64,000 nucleotides of DNA. It comes from Campylorhamphus procurvoides (Eukaryota; Chordata; Aves; Passeriformes; Dendrocolaptidae). A program made the position numbers and the translations under genes. Where the stretch lies: positions 770,519 to 834,518 of the forward strand of contig WBMV01002667.1 in NCBI GenBank assembly GCA_013396655.1, read 5' to 3'. The notes below the pieces were generated by a model. The model was not told the DNA's origin. It saw only the letters and a program-made list of their open reading frames with translations, and made no database searches. This document shows, piece after piece, positions 46,151-58,689 of this stretch; positions within the stretch are counted from its first letter, which is position 1; the number at the start of each line of letters is the position of its first letter.

Positions 46151-46849
46151 CAGCAATTTCCCTGAACTGGCTACACAAGGTTACGACCAGAGGCTGTGGA
46201 ACCTCCAGCAGGGGATCTAGCTGTGCTGTGGCATCTCCCTTGGGAAAATGTGCCTGTGCTGGAGACCGCTCTCCTTCCAAAAGCAAAGACCCCGGCTGCT
46301 GCAAGCACTTCATGTGCAGGTGATGTGCCCAAGCTGATAGGTGGGAGGCGGTCCCTGGGCATGAGTCCTCCTGGGGGATCCCGCTCCCCTCATGCCCCAC
46401 TCTGCTTGGATCCAGAGCCCAAACCCATTTGCTGTGTGGGAATGAGCTTTTGATTAACTCCCAGATCAATGTGTATCTGGAACAGGTGCTTCAGGGATGA
46501 GATGCTGAAAGGGCAGGTCTCTACTCAGCTCTCCCACTGCCATCTCTCCTGCCAGGCTCTTTTTCCTCCATGCAGTCCCACCCCCCAGTAACCAAATCTT
46601 AGTTGCAAATGGAATTAATAACAGTTGGTGTGAGGTTATTACTCCTAACTAATGCCCTAATAGAATATAAGGTGCCTAATGGGAAGATGGAGTCTCCTGG
46701 GGTGGCATAAACCTCTTGGTCAGTGGTGGGGGCACTCACAGAGCTCCCTGGGGCATCCCTTGGCCTGAACCACTCCCCAGCCTGGGCAGCAGCTTTATTA
46801 CAACAGGGAAAATGAAGGAAAGATATCAGAAAAGATCTCTGGCTGGGAA

Positions 46850-47130
46850 CATTTGGAAAAGCTATTTCTAAAATTGCAATTACCAGGAAGGAGAACAAAT
46901 TACCACTTCAGGGACCGTCGCACATGGAGAATCAGGGCTTTGGGAAATAATCAGAAGAATATATTCACACAAGTACATTATTTATATTGAAACATTTTGA
47001 AGTAAAGGTCACAAGGAGAAGCTGAAGATTAGTAAATAGGAAAACGCGAGGATCACTTTGCTGCCGTAATGATTATGGTCCATTTTGATTATGACTGCAT
47101 TAGTCACCAAGACGCATAAGTCACTGCAGA
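46850..47130. promoter_or_regulatory. AT-rich island with CpG-retaining core
   Basis: The core AAACGCGAGGATCACTTTGC, CCGTAATGATTATGG, TTTTGATTATGACTGC, CATTAGTCACC and AAGACGCATAAG (47041-47120) is unlike neutral filler: few repeats, several ATTA cores and conserved-looking CpGs. A simpler A/T-rich stretch precedes it. Confidence 0.38.
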
Positions 47131-48019
47131 GCAGCAATGGGTGTGGGTGTTGAGGAGTTAAGGAGCACTGGATCCTCCTGCAACCCTTGGCTCCAGAGTA
47201 AGCTGTTGGCCTCATCCAACCCAAAGGACAGGAGCCAGCAGGTGGTCTCCTCCTCAAGCCCTTCCCGGAGTGGGTTCCCCATTTGCTCATCCCCTGGACT
47301 TGGCTCCTGGGACTTTGGGAGTCCTATAGCTCCTGCTCTCGTGGCGACAGTCAGGGATCCTGTGTGCATCACCTTCCTGCTGCTCAGCTCACCAGGTGTC
47401 ATGATCTTGGCAGCTACTGATGGCACCAACTGCCCATACAGAGGAATCCCAAGTGCAGTGTTTTTCTCCCCAAACTCAAGAGCGAGTGTGTGATGCAGCA
47501 GCTCTGCTAATCACATTCCTTTCCATGCCTTAAGAGATGACTCCTTGTAAGGCAGTGGCCTCTTTTCCTCCCCTTTTATTATCGTAGATCATTTTTAATG
47601 CTGCGCCGACCTGTCAAGCTTCCCCTGGCTCCATGTGAGCTATTACAAAGGACTTAGAACAGATACACAGAGGGAGGTCTTGCTGGGTGGTGCAAAAGCC
47701 CCAGCAAAGGAAGAAATAACAGTGCTGTGATGTCTCCTGAGCCCCTGGGATGCTGATCAGCCTAGACAAGGGCCAAAGGCTCACAGACACTTCCCCTCAC
47801 ACATGTTCCAAGGGATGCGGGAGCAGCCGAGTTGGACTGCAAGGCTGATCCAGCTGTGCTCAGCTTTGCTGACAGCCCCTGGCTCCTGCCCCCTCCCTCC
47901 ACAGCAGCCCTGAGAAAATATTTGCAGCTTATAAAAGCAGTGAAAATGGGATTGATTTACTGTAGCAACATCTCAAAGCATGAAGTGGCACTTTTACACT
48001 CACATCACCCATTAGACAT

Positions 48020-48250
48020 CTGAAGACATCAGCACAGCCCATTTCATTTTTAAAGACATACAAAATGCTTGGAGGAAGCCATTTGACATCCCCATTCTGG
48101 GAGCTGTGATAGCATGCTGGGAATAATATAAATGCATCAGAATTCTCACGTCTTGTCGTTCCGGTCCCCGTTGTGTCAATACACTGCTAAAGAGCTGTGA
48201 GTGTCACTCCGTAATTTTCCTGTGTGTCACAGCTGCTGAAGGAGCCGCTC
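48020..48250. promoter_or_regulatory. Mixed AT-rich element
   Basis: It contains CATTTCATTTTTAAAGAC, GGAATAATATAAATGCATC, and CGTCTTGTCGTTCCGGTCCC, where four CpGs survive in a row. It ends in CCGTAATTTTCC. Weak to moderate candidate. Confidence 0.28.
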
Positions 48251-49139
48251 ATGGACAGTGCCCCTAAATCAAAGTGACAGCCACAGCCACATCTGGGTGC
48301 TCCAGTCCCACGTGCCAGCAGCATCTTGTGGAGGTGTCAACAGCATCCCACAGGAGATGCAGCAGCTCCCTCCATCTGAGCCATTTCCAGGGGTAGCACA
48401 TTTGAGCAGCCCCTCTTGCCCAAGTGGAGGCACCTTGGTCAAGGAGCTTGCCTGAAAATGAGCTCTGGAGGCCTCCAAAATCACTGCCCTGCACTGGGCA
48501 TCCTGTCTGCATACCAGTCTGGATGAGCACAGGGTGCATCATCCCTGGCTTGGGGTACCCCAACACTCACCCTCCAGCTCCAGGTTTTTTTCCAAGAAGC
48601 AGCTCCCTATTGGAAACATTCACAACTTTTAATGGGATTAATCCATCCCTGGTGCCAGGGGAAGGAGCCTGACCATGTCTCTGCACCACAATAGCTGTGC
48701 TCCAATAGCGCCAGCCCTGATTTATTAACACAGAGATTTCACTGCCTGGCCACTGACAAATGGCCACAATTTTACCCTTCCACCACCCAATCAATACCTC
48801 TTAATCAAATCCAATCACACCATAGTAATTAAGTGTCCAAAATAACCCCAAAGTGCTGGGGGTACCAGTGCTGGCTCAAGCTGGTGCTGGGAGCTATGGG
48901 AATTAATCACCTCTGTGCTGCCAGCACAGGGAGCCTGGTGCTTGGCAGGGGAGAAAGGGAGGCTGGATGTACAGGAACTATCCTAGGATACTTCTTATCA
49001 TTGCTCCTGGATTGCTCCCTCACTTCCGCTGTGTTTGAGCCATTTCCTTACGGCTCCTTGGGGTTTTCACTACTCAGCTCTCACACTTCCACTTAGTTTT
49101 AGAGCTATTTCTGCGCATGAATTATTCCCTGACACAGTT

Positions 49140-49390
49140 TTACAGCCTTGGTTATATTTAGAGAGCTCGTTCATTGGGTGAGGCTCCTCGTTTTTCATTT
49201 CATTGGGGGAGATCCTCGGATTTCTGTATCCCATCTTTCAGGCTCCGGTTGATGTGTGCCTGCTAATTACATCGTGGGACACCAGATGAGGCCAAGCTCG
49301 CACTTCCTCTGTGTTCTGCAGCGATATTTATTTGTGATAAGACAGAAGGCAGCCGTAGGGAGATACGTCCCCCTGTGAATATTACGGCTG
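49140..49390. promoter_or_regulatory. Candidate conserved element
   Basis: It holds TTTAGAGAGCTCGTTCATTG, TTTTTCATTTCATTGGGGG, GGCTCCGGTTGATG, CTGCTAATTACATCGTGGG, GCAGCGATATTTATTTGTG and GAGATACGTCC. It is not strongly AT-rich, but it combines a GCTAATTA core with many retained CpGs, which is what one expects from constrained non-coding DNA. Confidence 0.38.
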
Positions 49391-51930
49391 TATCAGCTGT
49401 GGAAGAGATTTCCATCGTGGAAAGGGAAAAGCTGCTGCAGTGTGACCCAGAGCACTGTGTGATGTTTCTGTTTATTAAGAGTTTGGGTCTCTACTGCCAC
49501 CTCTCTGGGGCTCTCCAGATGACTTTGTGGGACAAACGGAATCTCACAATCCTCAGTGAGTTCCCTAGGGGCTGTGGCACATTGTCTCTCCATCCTCATC
49601 AAGCTGGATGCTTCCTCTTCATCTTCCTCTCCTGTGTACCCACCTCTCATCACTCAGCTGCCTCTCTCGCTTCCATATCTTGAGATATTTTTAATGCAGC
49701 TCTGGATTTTCCTCCTCATCCTTTTGCCTTCCAGAAAATACTTGACTTTTCACTGCATCATCAGCGTTTTCCAGGTACTCCTCTTGCAGGTGTTCCAGGA
49801 GCTCTTGGGAGCATCCCAGCAGCCCCCTTCCTGCATCCCCAGCCACTCACCCTTCTCTGGGTGCTGCTGACATGCCCCCACAGGCACCGTGACCTGTCAC
49901 CAGCAGTGGCTTCGATGACCAGCCCCTCTCCTGGAGCTGCTCACCCAGCCCAGCATCCCTGCACTGCCTTCAGAGAGGATGGCAGTGCTGCTGGAGCTGT
50001 GCCAGCTGCGGCAGCTGGAGCCTGGCAGATTTAAAGTCTTAATTGCCTGGATAATTAAAAATCTGAGGAAGTTTCCCCAAAGTGCAAAGCTGTCCCAGCC
50101 CAGTCGAGCGTGTACCATGCAGGGCGGTGGCCAGACACCACAGCTCTGCCTTCCCATGAGCCCAGCCATGCTTGGGGGGTTCAGGGCGTGTTCGTTTCCA
50201 CTCCTGTGGCTGGCAGTGAGGCAGAGCTGCCTGAACCCTTCTCCCAGGCAGGGATTTGATCCAAGTCCTGGACTAGGGATACCATACAGGCAGCTTCTGT
50301 AAACTGCATCACCATCCCATCACTTATCCCAGTGCAGGGAGGGCAATGCTGGAGAGCACAGGATCCATTTTGAGATCTATGTGCAGTTGGCTCCACGGGC
50401 CACGGAGAAGGTGCCATCAGGAACAAGTTTGATGAGCCACCAGCTGGGAAGGGAGAGCCAAGACAGGGACTGGGTCCAAATCCATCCTTGCTTGCATAAG
50501 CCAGAACTCTTGACAGCCACCAGTCAGGGGCACGACACAGGGAGGACTGTAATACCCAGTTTTGTGCACACAGTAACAGTGACTGCAGATTTACAGTTCC
50601 AATTAATTGTGAAAGTAAATTAGAGGCACCCAGGTGAAACCACAGACAGAGGGCATTTTCTGTGTGCCACTCCTTCCTTGGCACTGGCCCATCCCTGCCC
50701 ACCCCAGGAGGGAAGGGGTGCTCCAGCAGAGCTCAGTCCCCCCACCAAGGAAAGTGTTGGGAACACTGGTGTTTGTCCCCAAAGGCTGATGCTGCTCCCC
50801 TGTGTGGGTTGCCTGTCCCGGAGCCATTGACCCCCATGACTCCCACACTCCTCCTTGTGGCTTGATCCCCACACCCTGCCCCCCAGTTCCAGGGGGCTGA
50901 TCCTGTTCGGATGCATGGCTCTCCAAGAACCCTCTGAGTAGCACAGGAAGCTGTAGATCCCTGCCCACAGCGTCCTCGAAGGACATTGTCTCTCATGCTG
51001 GAGGTTCCATACTCCTCTACTAGCTCTCTTCACCAGCCCCCCAAGCCGTGAGTAGCATCCACTTCCCAGAAGAGTGCTCCATCATCCCTGCTCACAGCGC
51101 ATCCCAACTCCCTGTCATCAAGCAAATCTCATCACGTTCCCTCCTAACCTTTGTGCAAAGGTTGTGAGAAATACCAGGGCCATATTTCACAGGAAATATG
51201 AGTCTGAGTGGTCCCAGGCTGATATTGCCTCCAGAGGGGCTGAGTGGGACAGCCAGCTCTGCCTGCAGTGGGCATTCCCAACCCTTGGCCAGTGCTGCAG
51301 CAGCCACGTGGGGACGGCTTGTGGGGAAGGGACCAGCACTCTGTGGCTGGTTGCGATGGATTAGGAAAGCTGGGCTTGCCTGTGCTGCCTTATCTGCCCA
51401 ATAATTGAACGGAATAAGCTCTCTTATCTCTCTGGCCTGGCTTTTCCGTGACAGCCCCCTTATCTCACAGCCCTTGGAGATTATGAGCAGCAGCTGAGCC
51501 TCTCGTGGAGGTGCTGCATCCATCCACTCCTGACAGGATTGGGTTTCCCAGCACAATGCCAGAACACAGCCCCTTCTCTGCCCCCATCCTGCCCTAGAGA
51601 TGCAGGTGTGACAGAGGGGCCGTCTGGGATGATGCTCCAGCCAAGTCTGTTGCAGGTTACAGCTGCAAGTCTGAGGCCCCATGGGAGAGTGGGTGCCTCT
51701 CCCCTCAGTAAAGATGGAACTGACCCCTTGGGAACAAATTCAGGGAACTAACCAATTCTGCTTTCCTTTCAGTTGGCACCTTTCAGCACAGGCCCCCCCA
51801 GACCCTTCTATCAAGCAGCTTCACACAAAGATTATGGGGAAAAATACTGAATGTTTGGTGTTCTCTATTTCATTATTAATTATTGCGGATTCCGTGAGAA
51901 AATAAGTATAAAAGCAGCTATTAGTGAGTG

Positions 51931-51944
51931 CCACTAGAGGGCAA
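51931..51944 (+). promoter_or_regulatory. Putative CTCF site
   Basis: CCACTAGAGGGCAA fits the vertebrate CTCF core CCASYAGRKGGCA without a mismatch; the flanking G before it also fits, but the base after GGCA does not. CTCF marks loop anchors and domain boundaries, and the plus orientation would matter for loop direction. The motif is visible; occupancy is inferred. It follows an AT-rich stretch and precedes GC-moderate sequence. Confidence 0.55.
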
Positions 51945-52319
51945 TGAGAATAGCAGTGGTCCAGGGGGCTCATGGCCAGGCTGCCAGTGGCACAGCCTCT
52001 GGATCTCTGGAGAACCCACCAAGAGTGAGCTCAGTCCCTGGTCTGGGGCACCCCAGTGCTCCACAGCCTCCTGCCATACCCAAGTGCACCTGAGGAACTC
52101 AACGGAGCAGAATACGAGCTGGTTTGCTCCTTGTTTTTCCACCCTAAACCTCTGGATGATTCCCTTGGCCCAGACAATACCAGGGGAAGCTCTGCCGTGG
52201 CCGCGGTGCTGGCAGGGGCTGCTCAGTGATGCTCCACGTCTGCCCTCACTGAGCTGAGCAGTAATTGGGTCTCTTAGGTAAAACACAGGGATTGCAGGCG
52301 GCTGCAGCTGCACGGCTGA

Positions 52320-52660
52320 TGGACCACGGAGGAGGCATTAGCATGTAAAATGATGACCATTAACTTGATTAAAGAAAGGACACAACACACATCTTGTTCT
52401 TGTATTGGAGCCGCTTCTTCCCATGAATCGTTGGTTGGGGATTTTGATTTCCTTATGCAGGAGACAAAACACCTCGGAAGCGCTGGGTAATTGCTTGTGA
52501 GCTGAGTTTTTCTAGGCTAACCTAATCTTGCCGGGGATTTGCTTTTAGCCCCGATGTGAGGATGGATTTTCTTTAAGATCAGGAAGAAAAACACTGTCAT
52601 GAATTAGCAGCAGAATAAATGACTTCTGAGTGCTGGATTTACATGAGCTCTTCCTAAGGG
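52320..52660. promoter_or_regulatory. Candidate conserved element
   Basis: It carries GCATTAGCATGTAAAATG, TTAACTTGATTAAAG, GGAGCCGCTTCTTCCC, ATGAATCGTTGG, CGCTGGGTAATTGC and TTGCCGGGGATTTGC. Multiple ATTA cores and surviving CpGs. It lies some 400 bp downstream of the CTCF-like site. Confidence 0.35.
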
Positions 52661-53199
52661 ATGGCTAACCCAAAAAAGTCAGCCCCAATCCTACCTGCCA
52701 GACCCAAGGACCTGTTGGGATGGTGCAATCCTGACCACACTGTCAGCTCCTGAGAAATCGACTGTACATGTGGAAAAACAGCTGGGCATCCCAGCCCAGG
52801 AGTACAGCATGGGAAAGTTGGTGTACAGAAAGTTCTTCTCAGTTCTCTTTCTCCTGGGCAGCATGTGGGGCTTGAGAGATGTCCACAGGTCCCTGGAGAG
52901 CAAACCCTGCTGCCTGTCCTTCCTCCATCCCTCTGCCAGCCTGGATGCCAGCATGGGTCAGTCAGGATGCCGTGGGAGCGGGCAGATGTGCTTGTAATTA
53001 GGACGCATCAAATCAGCTAAAGCTGAAAACAAAGAAAATTAGAGAAAATGAAGAGGAAATGAAACGGCTCACACAGATGCAGGGGAAATATTTTTAGTCC
53101 TTCGAAGTCCATGGTGTCTGTTTGGAAGAGTCCACGCTGAATCCTCCCAGGACTTGCTTCCTTTCAAATGGGGTTGCCATCTCCCAGTGCTGCAATTAG

Positions 53200-53520
53200 T
53201 CGTGTCCGTGCAGCTTCTGTTGAGTACAACCAAAGCACTTAATTTTCATTAAAAAGATGACATTGAGAGCAGTTTTGAAGGACGGGCACAGGCACTGGTA
53301 ACTGCGTTCCTGAGGATGGAATAGGACACACAGATGCATAAATTACTGGGCTCCTTTTCCACACTCCTTCCTCTGCGTCTCTGCAAAGATTGACTTGATT
53401 GTAGGTGCCTCTCTGATATCTCTTTGTAAACCCTATTTACATTTGTGTTAGATAATTCAGTATATCCATAAATTAGTGTTGAACATCAGTAGGTTTTATG
53501 GAAGCATTGCATAATCTCCG
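53200..53520. promoter_or_regulatory. AT-rich island
   Basis: CACTTAATTTTCATTAAAAAG, GCATAAATTACTGGG, AGATAATTCAGTATATCC and ATAAATTAGTG are spread over 300 bp, with GC-moderate sequence between. Weak candidate. Confidence 0.26.
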
Positions 53521-54539
53521 CCTCATGGGTGTTCACGGCCCATCCCAGGATCCCAGCAGAGGCAGAGAAAGCCAGTGAGTGTTGGCAGCAAGGACACATC
53601 CTCCTGCCATCCCCTGGAGGCTCCCATCAATTTATGGCTGACCCACCACACGTCGGGCACTGCCCAAATCCAGAGGGACATTGGTAGCTCTGCTTGATTT
53701 AACTCTCCATAAGATGAGAAGTGATGGGGCTGTGTACACCTTGCTCAGCGTCACGCTGGGGCCAGCACTGCCCTTGCTCCAGGAGCATTTCCCTGCATTG
53801 GAGCAAGCCTGGAATGCCCCCAGACTCTGGACACCATGCTCCACACTTCAGCCCATCCTATCCTGCCACTACGCTCCAGCATGAGCCCTGCCCTTGAAAC
53901 CAAGGCTGGATTAAACAGGGTCATTTTTATTTTTCAAGTTTTCCATGTTCATGAAAGCAAAGATTCGTGTGGCTGAGCCTGAAGACAAACTGCTTCAAAG
54001 AGCAATTTTAATTGAAATGATAATGATGAAAGTTTTGCAGCCAAAATTGAAAAGTGCATTACTGCAACCCCTCCCTCCTCCTGTTACACGTCCATGCAGA
54101 GCAGCAACAAAAATAGGGGCCTTTTGTGAGAGTCTGTCTATGAGTGGTATCAGTTTCCTCAGTCCACGGATTATCTTTTTCTCTGCAAAAGTCACTAAGG
54201 GACTGCACTGTCCCAATTCTCTGCAGCTTTTCTCATGTTTCTTCTCTCCCTGTGCCATCTGTGCAGTACTGGGGTCCCACCGGTCCACAGAGAGCCCCTC
54301 ACCAGAGGCTGCAAAGCCACAAGTGTCCTTGAAAGAGTGAAATTTAAGAGGATTTTAAAAAGAGAAAGGCAGAGGTGTTCCAGGATGGCCCCCCAGGGAT
54401 GGGATGGATGCCAGTGGGGTCAGGGTGGAGGCCCAAGGCCGTGCCCCCAGCTGGACCACTGCTGGCTGCTGGCAGGAGCACAGAGCCAAAGGGAGTGAAA
54501 AGCTCCTCTGCTCCCCAAACAGAAAACGGCTGCTGGTTC

Positions 54540-55100
54540 CCCTCTCCTCGGCATTAATCTCTGTCCCTCCTGGGAAATTACGCCACGATAAGTCTTTATT
54601 TCTCATGATGGCTTGCCAACTTTAATAACGATTTCGCGGGGGATGGGAGATGCTGGCAAGCCGGAACGTGGGCTGGAGGATGCTCCGCTCCTCCGGCACA
54701 CACCGACAGGTCAGGACTGATTTATCCTCCTTCCCTGAGCCCTGTTTGTCCAGCTGCCAGGTAGGACCAAGTGAGTAACAATTTTCTCAGTAAATATAGT
54801 CTCCCCTTAATCCTCAGTCATCCCTGATTTCTTGGATAGAGTGAAACTGGATGGAATGAAATGTGGGTCTTCAGACCCTCCCCTCAGAAGGGCTACGCAG
54901 TCACTGCATGTGTGGGAATGTAGGAATTTAGCAGTGCCAGGGAGTTTTATTGTTTTCTAACTCAATACAAGCCATTTGTACGACTGTGCTTAAGAACAAT
55001 GGAATTTATGCTCAGTTCCCGCGGTACCGACTGGCAAATGTGAATAATCAAGTTTTCCTTTATTTGTGGAAGTAACTGAATGGCCAAATCCAATTACTCC
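54540..55100. promoter_or_regulatory. AT-rich stretch with CpG-retaining segments
   Basis: GCATTAATCTC, ATTACGCCACGATAAGTC, TTTAATAACGATTTCGCGGG and CCGGAACGTGG form one CpG-retaining segment (54551-54672). AATTTATGCTCAG, TCCCGCGGTACCGACTGGC and GTGAATAATCAAG form another (55000-55050). CCACGATAAG includes a GATA site. Two separate elements are likely. Confidence 0.3.
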
Positions 55101-55489
55101 TGGAAATTCTGCCGCTATGCAGAGAGCAGCCTGAGCCCCAAGTGCTTCTCTCCGAGCAGAGTGGCTGGTGCTCCTGGGGAGCAGCAGGATGCTCATGAGC
55201 CCACACTAGGCCACTCTGCTCCTGCTCCTCACCCGCTCCAAGGAGGAGGGAGTTGAGAACAGACATTAACTGTCCAGTGGTGTTTCTCAGTGGTATTTCT
55301 CAAAGAAATGCTGCCAAATAAACCCCAAAATGGCAATTCTGCTGCTTCTGCACCCCCTCATATGCAGCTCATTATGTGGGTCTGTAAGGGATGGAGAAAG
55401 GGCAGTGTGGGGCTCCTTAACCAGACCCGAGCTGGGGCTGCTCCACTTGCTGGGCAGTCAGGGCAGCAGAACAGCTTTGGTCAGATGAG

Positions 55490-55850
55490 CACCAAATGTT
55501 TTCGCAGGGAGTTACTATAGAAACTATCTCAACGCCTCTTTTTGTGCAGCCTCGTTGCTGCTAATAAATAGCCTCATTATTTTGCAAAAAGTGCTCGGGA
55601 AACAGGGAGCAGCATGACTCGGGCCAAGGCAGAATTAATGGTCGAAAATAGTGGGGCCATTTTTCCCTGTGCCGAGGAAAGCGGGGAGGCCGGGGCTCCA
55701 TTAGGGAGAGTTATGGCTCATTTCTCTGCTTCTGCTGTATTTATGTTTTATGTATTCAAAAGTGATTTCAGCCACGATCCCAAATTACCAATTCCCACAT
55801 TACATTAAACGGCTGTGAACAGGAATGCCTCCTGCCTATCAAAATAAACC
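55490..55850. promoter_or_regulatory. Candidate conserved element
   Basis: From TTTTCGCAGGGAGTTAC through AACGCCTCTTTTTGTGC, CTGCTAATAAATAGCC, TTATTTTGCAAAAAGTGC, GGCAGAATTAATGGTCG and TTATGTTTTATGTATTC to CATTACATTAAACGGC, the sequence is rich in non-repetitive words with surviving CpGs. A 64-codon frame (55614-55808) overlaps it but has no recognisable family; I treat it as non-coding. Confidence 0.38.
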
Positions 55851-56539
55851 AGTGAGTGCCGTGCAGGGAGCCAGCTCCTCCCTGGAGCTTGCTGGCATGG
55901 CTAGAGGGACAATGCTTCGGGGGCTGCCAGGCTGATTCCAGGGCCATCAGCCGTGCCTAAGGCAGAGTATCCCTGATTTCCATCCACCTCAGTGGTCACA
56001 GCTGCCTTCATTTCTCTGCCTGGTGCCTTAAACCAAAACATTTCCTTTTCCCTTCAAGCCCCGGTGCCCCTGAGCAGCCCCAGAGAGGATCATTAAAATA
56101 TTAACAAGAATAACACAACCATCCAGAGAGAAGCTAAAACACATATTGCTCTTTATGTATTCACAGGTCCTGTTGATTCTCTCTTTCAATGCCATTCCAC
56201 TCGCTGCTGGAGACATGTTCCATCCAGGCAGGGCTGGACCCTGGAATGCCCTGGGGAGTGAATGGGCTTGTAAAGTTTGCACTGGAGTCTTGGAACTTTG
56301 CGGACACCATCTCTCTGACCAACCAACTCCATCATCCTCCCATGGTTCACAACAAGACCCCACTAGCACAGCAGTTCCTTGCCAATCCCACCCGTGCTGG
56401 AGACTCCCACAGCCTCTCTGGATCTGAGTAATTTTATCTGACTTGGGCTCGAGATCCAGCTCACTTGATCATCTGAAAAACCTCTGGATTTGGATACAGG
56501 CTCCATTACAAATACCACCTGCATCCTCCTACCCCCATG

Positions 56540-56591
56540 CAGTCCTACTCACAATCCTCCTCACGGTCCTCCTCACAGTCCTACATGCAGT
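56540..56591. repeat. 12-bp tandem repeat
   Basis: Four head-to-tail units of the form CAGTCCTCCTCA run from CAGTCCTACTCA through CAATCCTCCTCA and CGGTCCTCCTCA to CAGTCCTACATG. The period is exactly 12 bp. Non-coding minisatellite. Confidence 0.85.
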
Positions 56592-57879
56592 TTAGCAGCG
56601 AGTCACTCTGGTGCATGAAAACTGAGTGATTTTAGGGAAAAGCTTCACCACCAGCTCTTGAACCATTGCTTCCTGACAGATCCCTGTCTGTCTCGCACTG
56701 TGGGGAGCATGACAGCTCCAATGGTTGGGTTGCAGTTTGCACCCCCCTGCTCTGGCTCCTACTAAAATGAATATTATCGCCCATGGATCCAAGAGGCAAA
56801 TATTGCTCAAGAGAAGATGAGTTGGATATGCACTGTAATGGAAGCTGGAAGTTGGCAGTGCCCCCAGTAACCCCCAGTGTGGGCAGTGGATGTCTGCAGT
56901 CAGGGGCAGCCTCCGCATCCACCCACTTAAAAAACCTCTCACAGCCACAGTTTCCTCTGCTTTGTCCAAGAAAAGCCAGGCATCACTGTGATATTGTCCT
57001 ACCATGTCTCTGTGTGTTGGCATTTTTTGAAGATCTGAAAGAAAACTAGAACTGATCACACTGGTTTGCCCCTGGCAGGAGCCACCACAGACTAATAGGA
57101 AACATGGGTCTCCACAGCTCTTCTTGGGTATCACACTAATGACTTGTGTGGTGTAGACCCAACATCACAATGGGAGGCAGCCAGGCATCAGCGAAAATGA
57201 TGGGGACTATAATGAATCATTTGTCTTCCCTGAGAAGGAAGAGTGAGAAAACACAGACCCTTAACTCTTCCACAGCTGCCTGTCGCTGCTGCCGGTGTTC
57301 CCAGGGTCCCCAACAGACAGGCAAGAGGGAGAAAAGGAGTACAGGAGACAGATGAAAGGACATCACCATGCTGGCATGTCCCAGTTTTCAGGATGGATGC
57401 AGGCTTGCTCTCCAGAACAGCCTGGCTGTCAGCAATTGCTTATTTTGCTGTTAACGATACAGAACCACTTATGGAAAAAGATTTCACTTCCTCGATAATG
57501 CTAATAAAGTGGATTTGGCTTTCTGTGCTGCATCCTTCATCTGAAGGGCTGGAGACACCAGAGGCATGCAGGGAGCTGTGCCTCCAGTGCACAGTGGTGG
57601 TAAAATCCACATCTGTTTGGAGGCAGCTGACCAATCGGGGATGGAGCCCAATCCCTGCCCTGGGATGCTTTGGACCACAGTGCCTCTTCTCCCTGGGATG
57701 CCACTGCTTGATGTGACAGGCTGCCTCACCCAACCTCTTGGACCGGGAGGGATTCATGGAGCACAAGAAGCCACACCACAAACCGTGACCACAAAGACAT
57801 TCAGGTCTGGTGAGAGGCACCCCAGACCGGTGACAGGGGAGGGGATTGCAGCTGCCCCACGGCTCCAAACTCCCTGAGG

Positions 57880-58160
57880 TTACCCAGACTGGTGACAGCT
57901 GGGAATAAATTACAGCTCCCATCTAATCAACATGGCTCATCGTTTCCTGTTGAGCGAATTAAAAATCTTCCAGTGGCACACAGGAACACTGTGGCCCAAC
58001 CTCGCGCCTGATAAATGTTCCTTTTGAATTTGCACACAATGGGGGAGTCAATTAAACTTTTAACTTTCTTAATCCTCTAATTTATTTAAAATGCATTTGC
58101 CGAAAGAAAAGAAAGTGGAAGATTCTTTTCTTTTTGATTTTCTTAAGGGGAGCTGATGTT
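57880..58160. promoter_or_regulatory. AT-rich island
   Basis: It includes CTAATCAACATGGC, GCGAATTAAAAATC, AGTCAATTAAACTTTTAAC and CTAATTTATTTAAAATGC. It lies about 500 bp upstream of the CR1 fragment. Candidate element by composition. Confidence 0.28.
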
Positions 58161-58689
58161 AGAGACAGATAGTGCAGTGCAGCAAGCTCACCTCTAACGC
58201 TACCACTCAAACCAAGTCCTGCAGCTCGGGCTAAATTTCCCAACTTTCAGTGAAATCTGGGATTCAACTGGGGCAGGAGTTTCCCTGGCAGAGTTCAGCA
58301 GCATAACCCCTATTGGAGTGGGCAGGAGGACCAGAGCTACCCTCCACCCAGCTCTGCTGCCATGTCATCACAACCCTCCCACTCTGCCTGTGCCCTGCCA
58401 ACCTGCCAGCCCAGCACTCACCATCCCACAGGAGTTTCCCAGCCATGCAGACAGGTCCCATTAACTTCCACACTTCCCAGGGGAATTTGCATGGAACAGC
58501 TCAGCATATACATGCATCACAGCCCTACAAGCTTCCCAGGATTATTGTTATTGCCATAATTACCAAAGGAATTAATAATGCTAAACCATCAAGAGGTAAC
58601 GCACTGCAGGCTAACAAGCCGTATGACACATTGAAATGCTAGGAGGCATTTTCCCAGCAAAGACACACTCAGTATTTATCTGGGATACT

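Larger units (their letters stand above)
34171..49140. other. Intervening sequence, no supported gene (part 4)
   Basis: The region holds several listed islands, three quadruplex or minisatellite features and one exon-like segment. The frame at 35678-36226 (+, 182 codons) has a protein-like end but no known domain. Smaller AT-rich patches lie at 43620-43770, 44640-44740, 45100-45210, 46590-46700 and 48730-48840. The remainder is filler. Confidence 0.6.

Noticed and set aside
51092..51682. 196-codon - frame
   Set aside because: No recognisable family, no codon-bias signal visible, and plus-strand frames overlap it.
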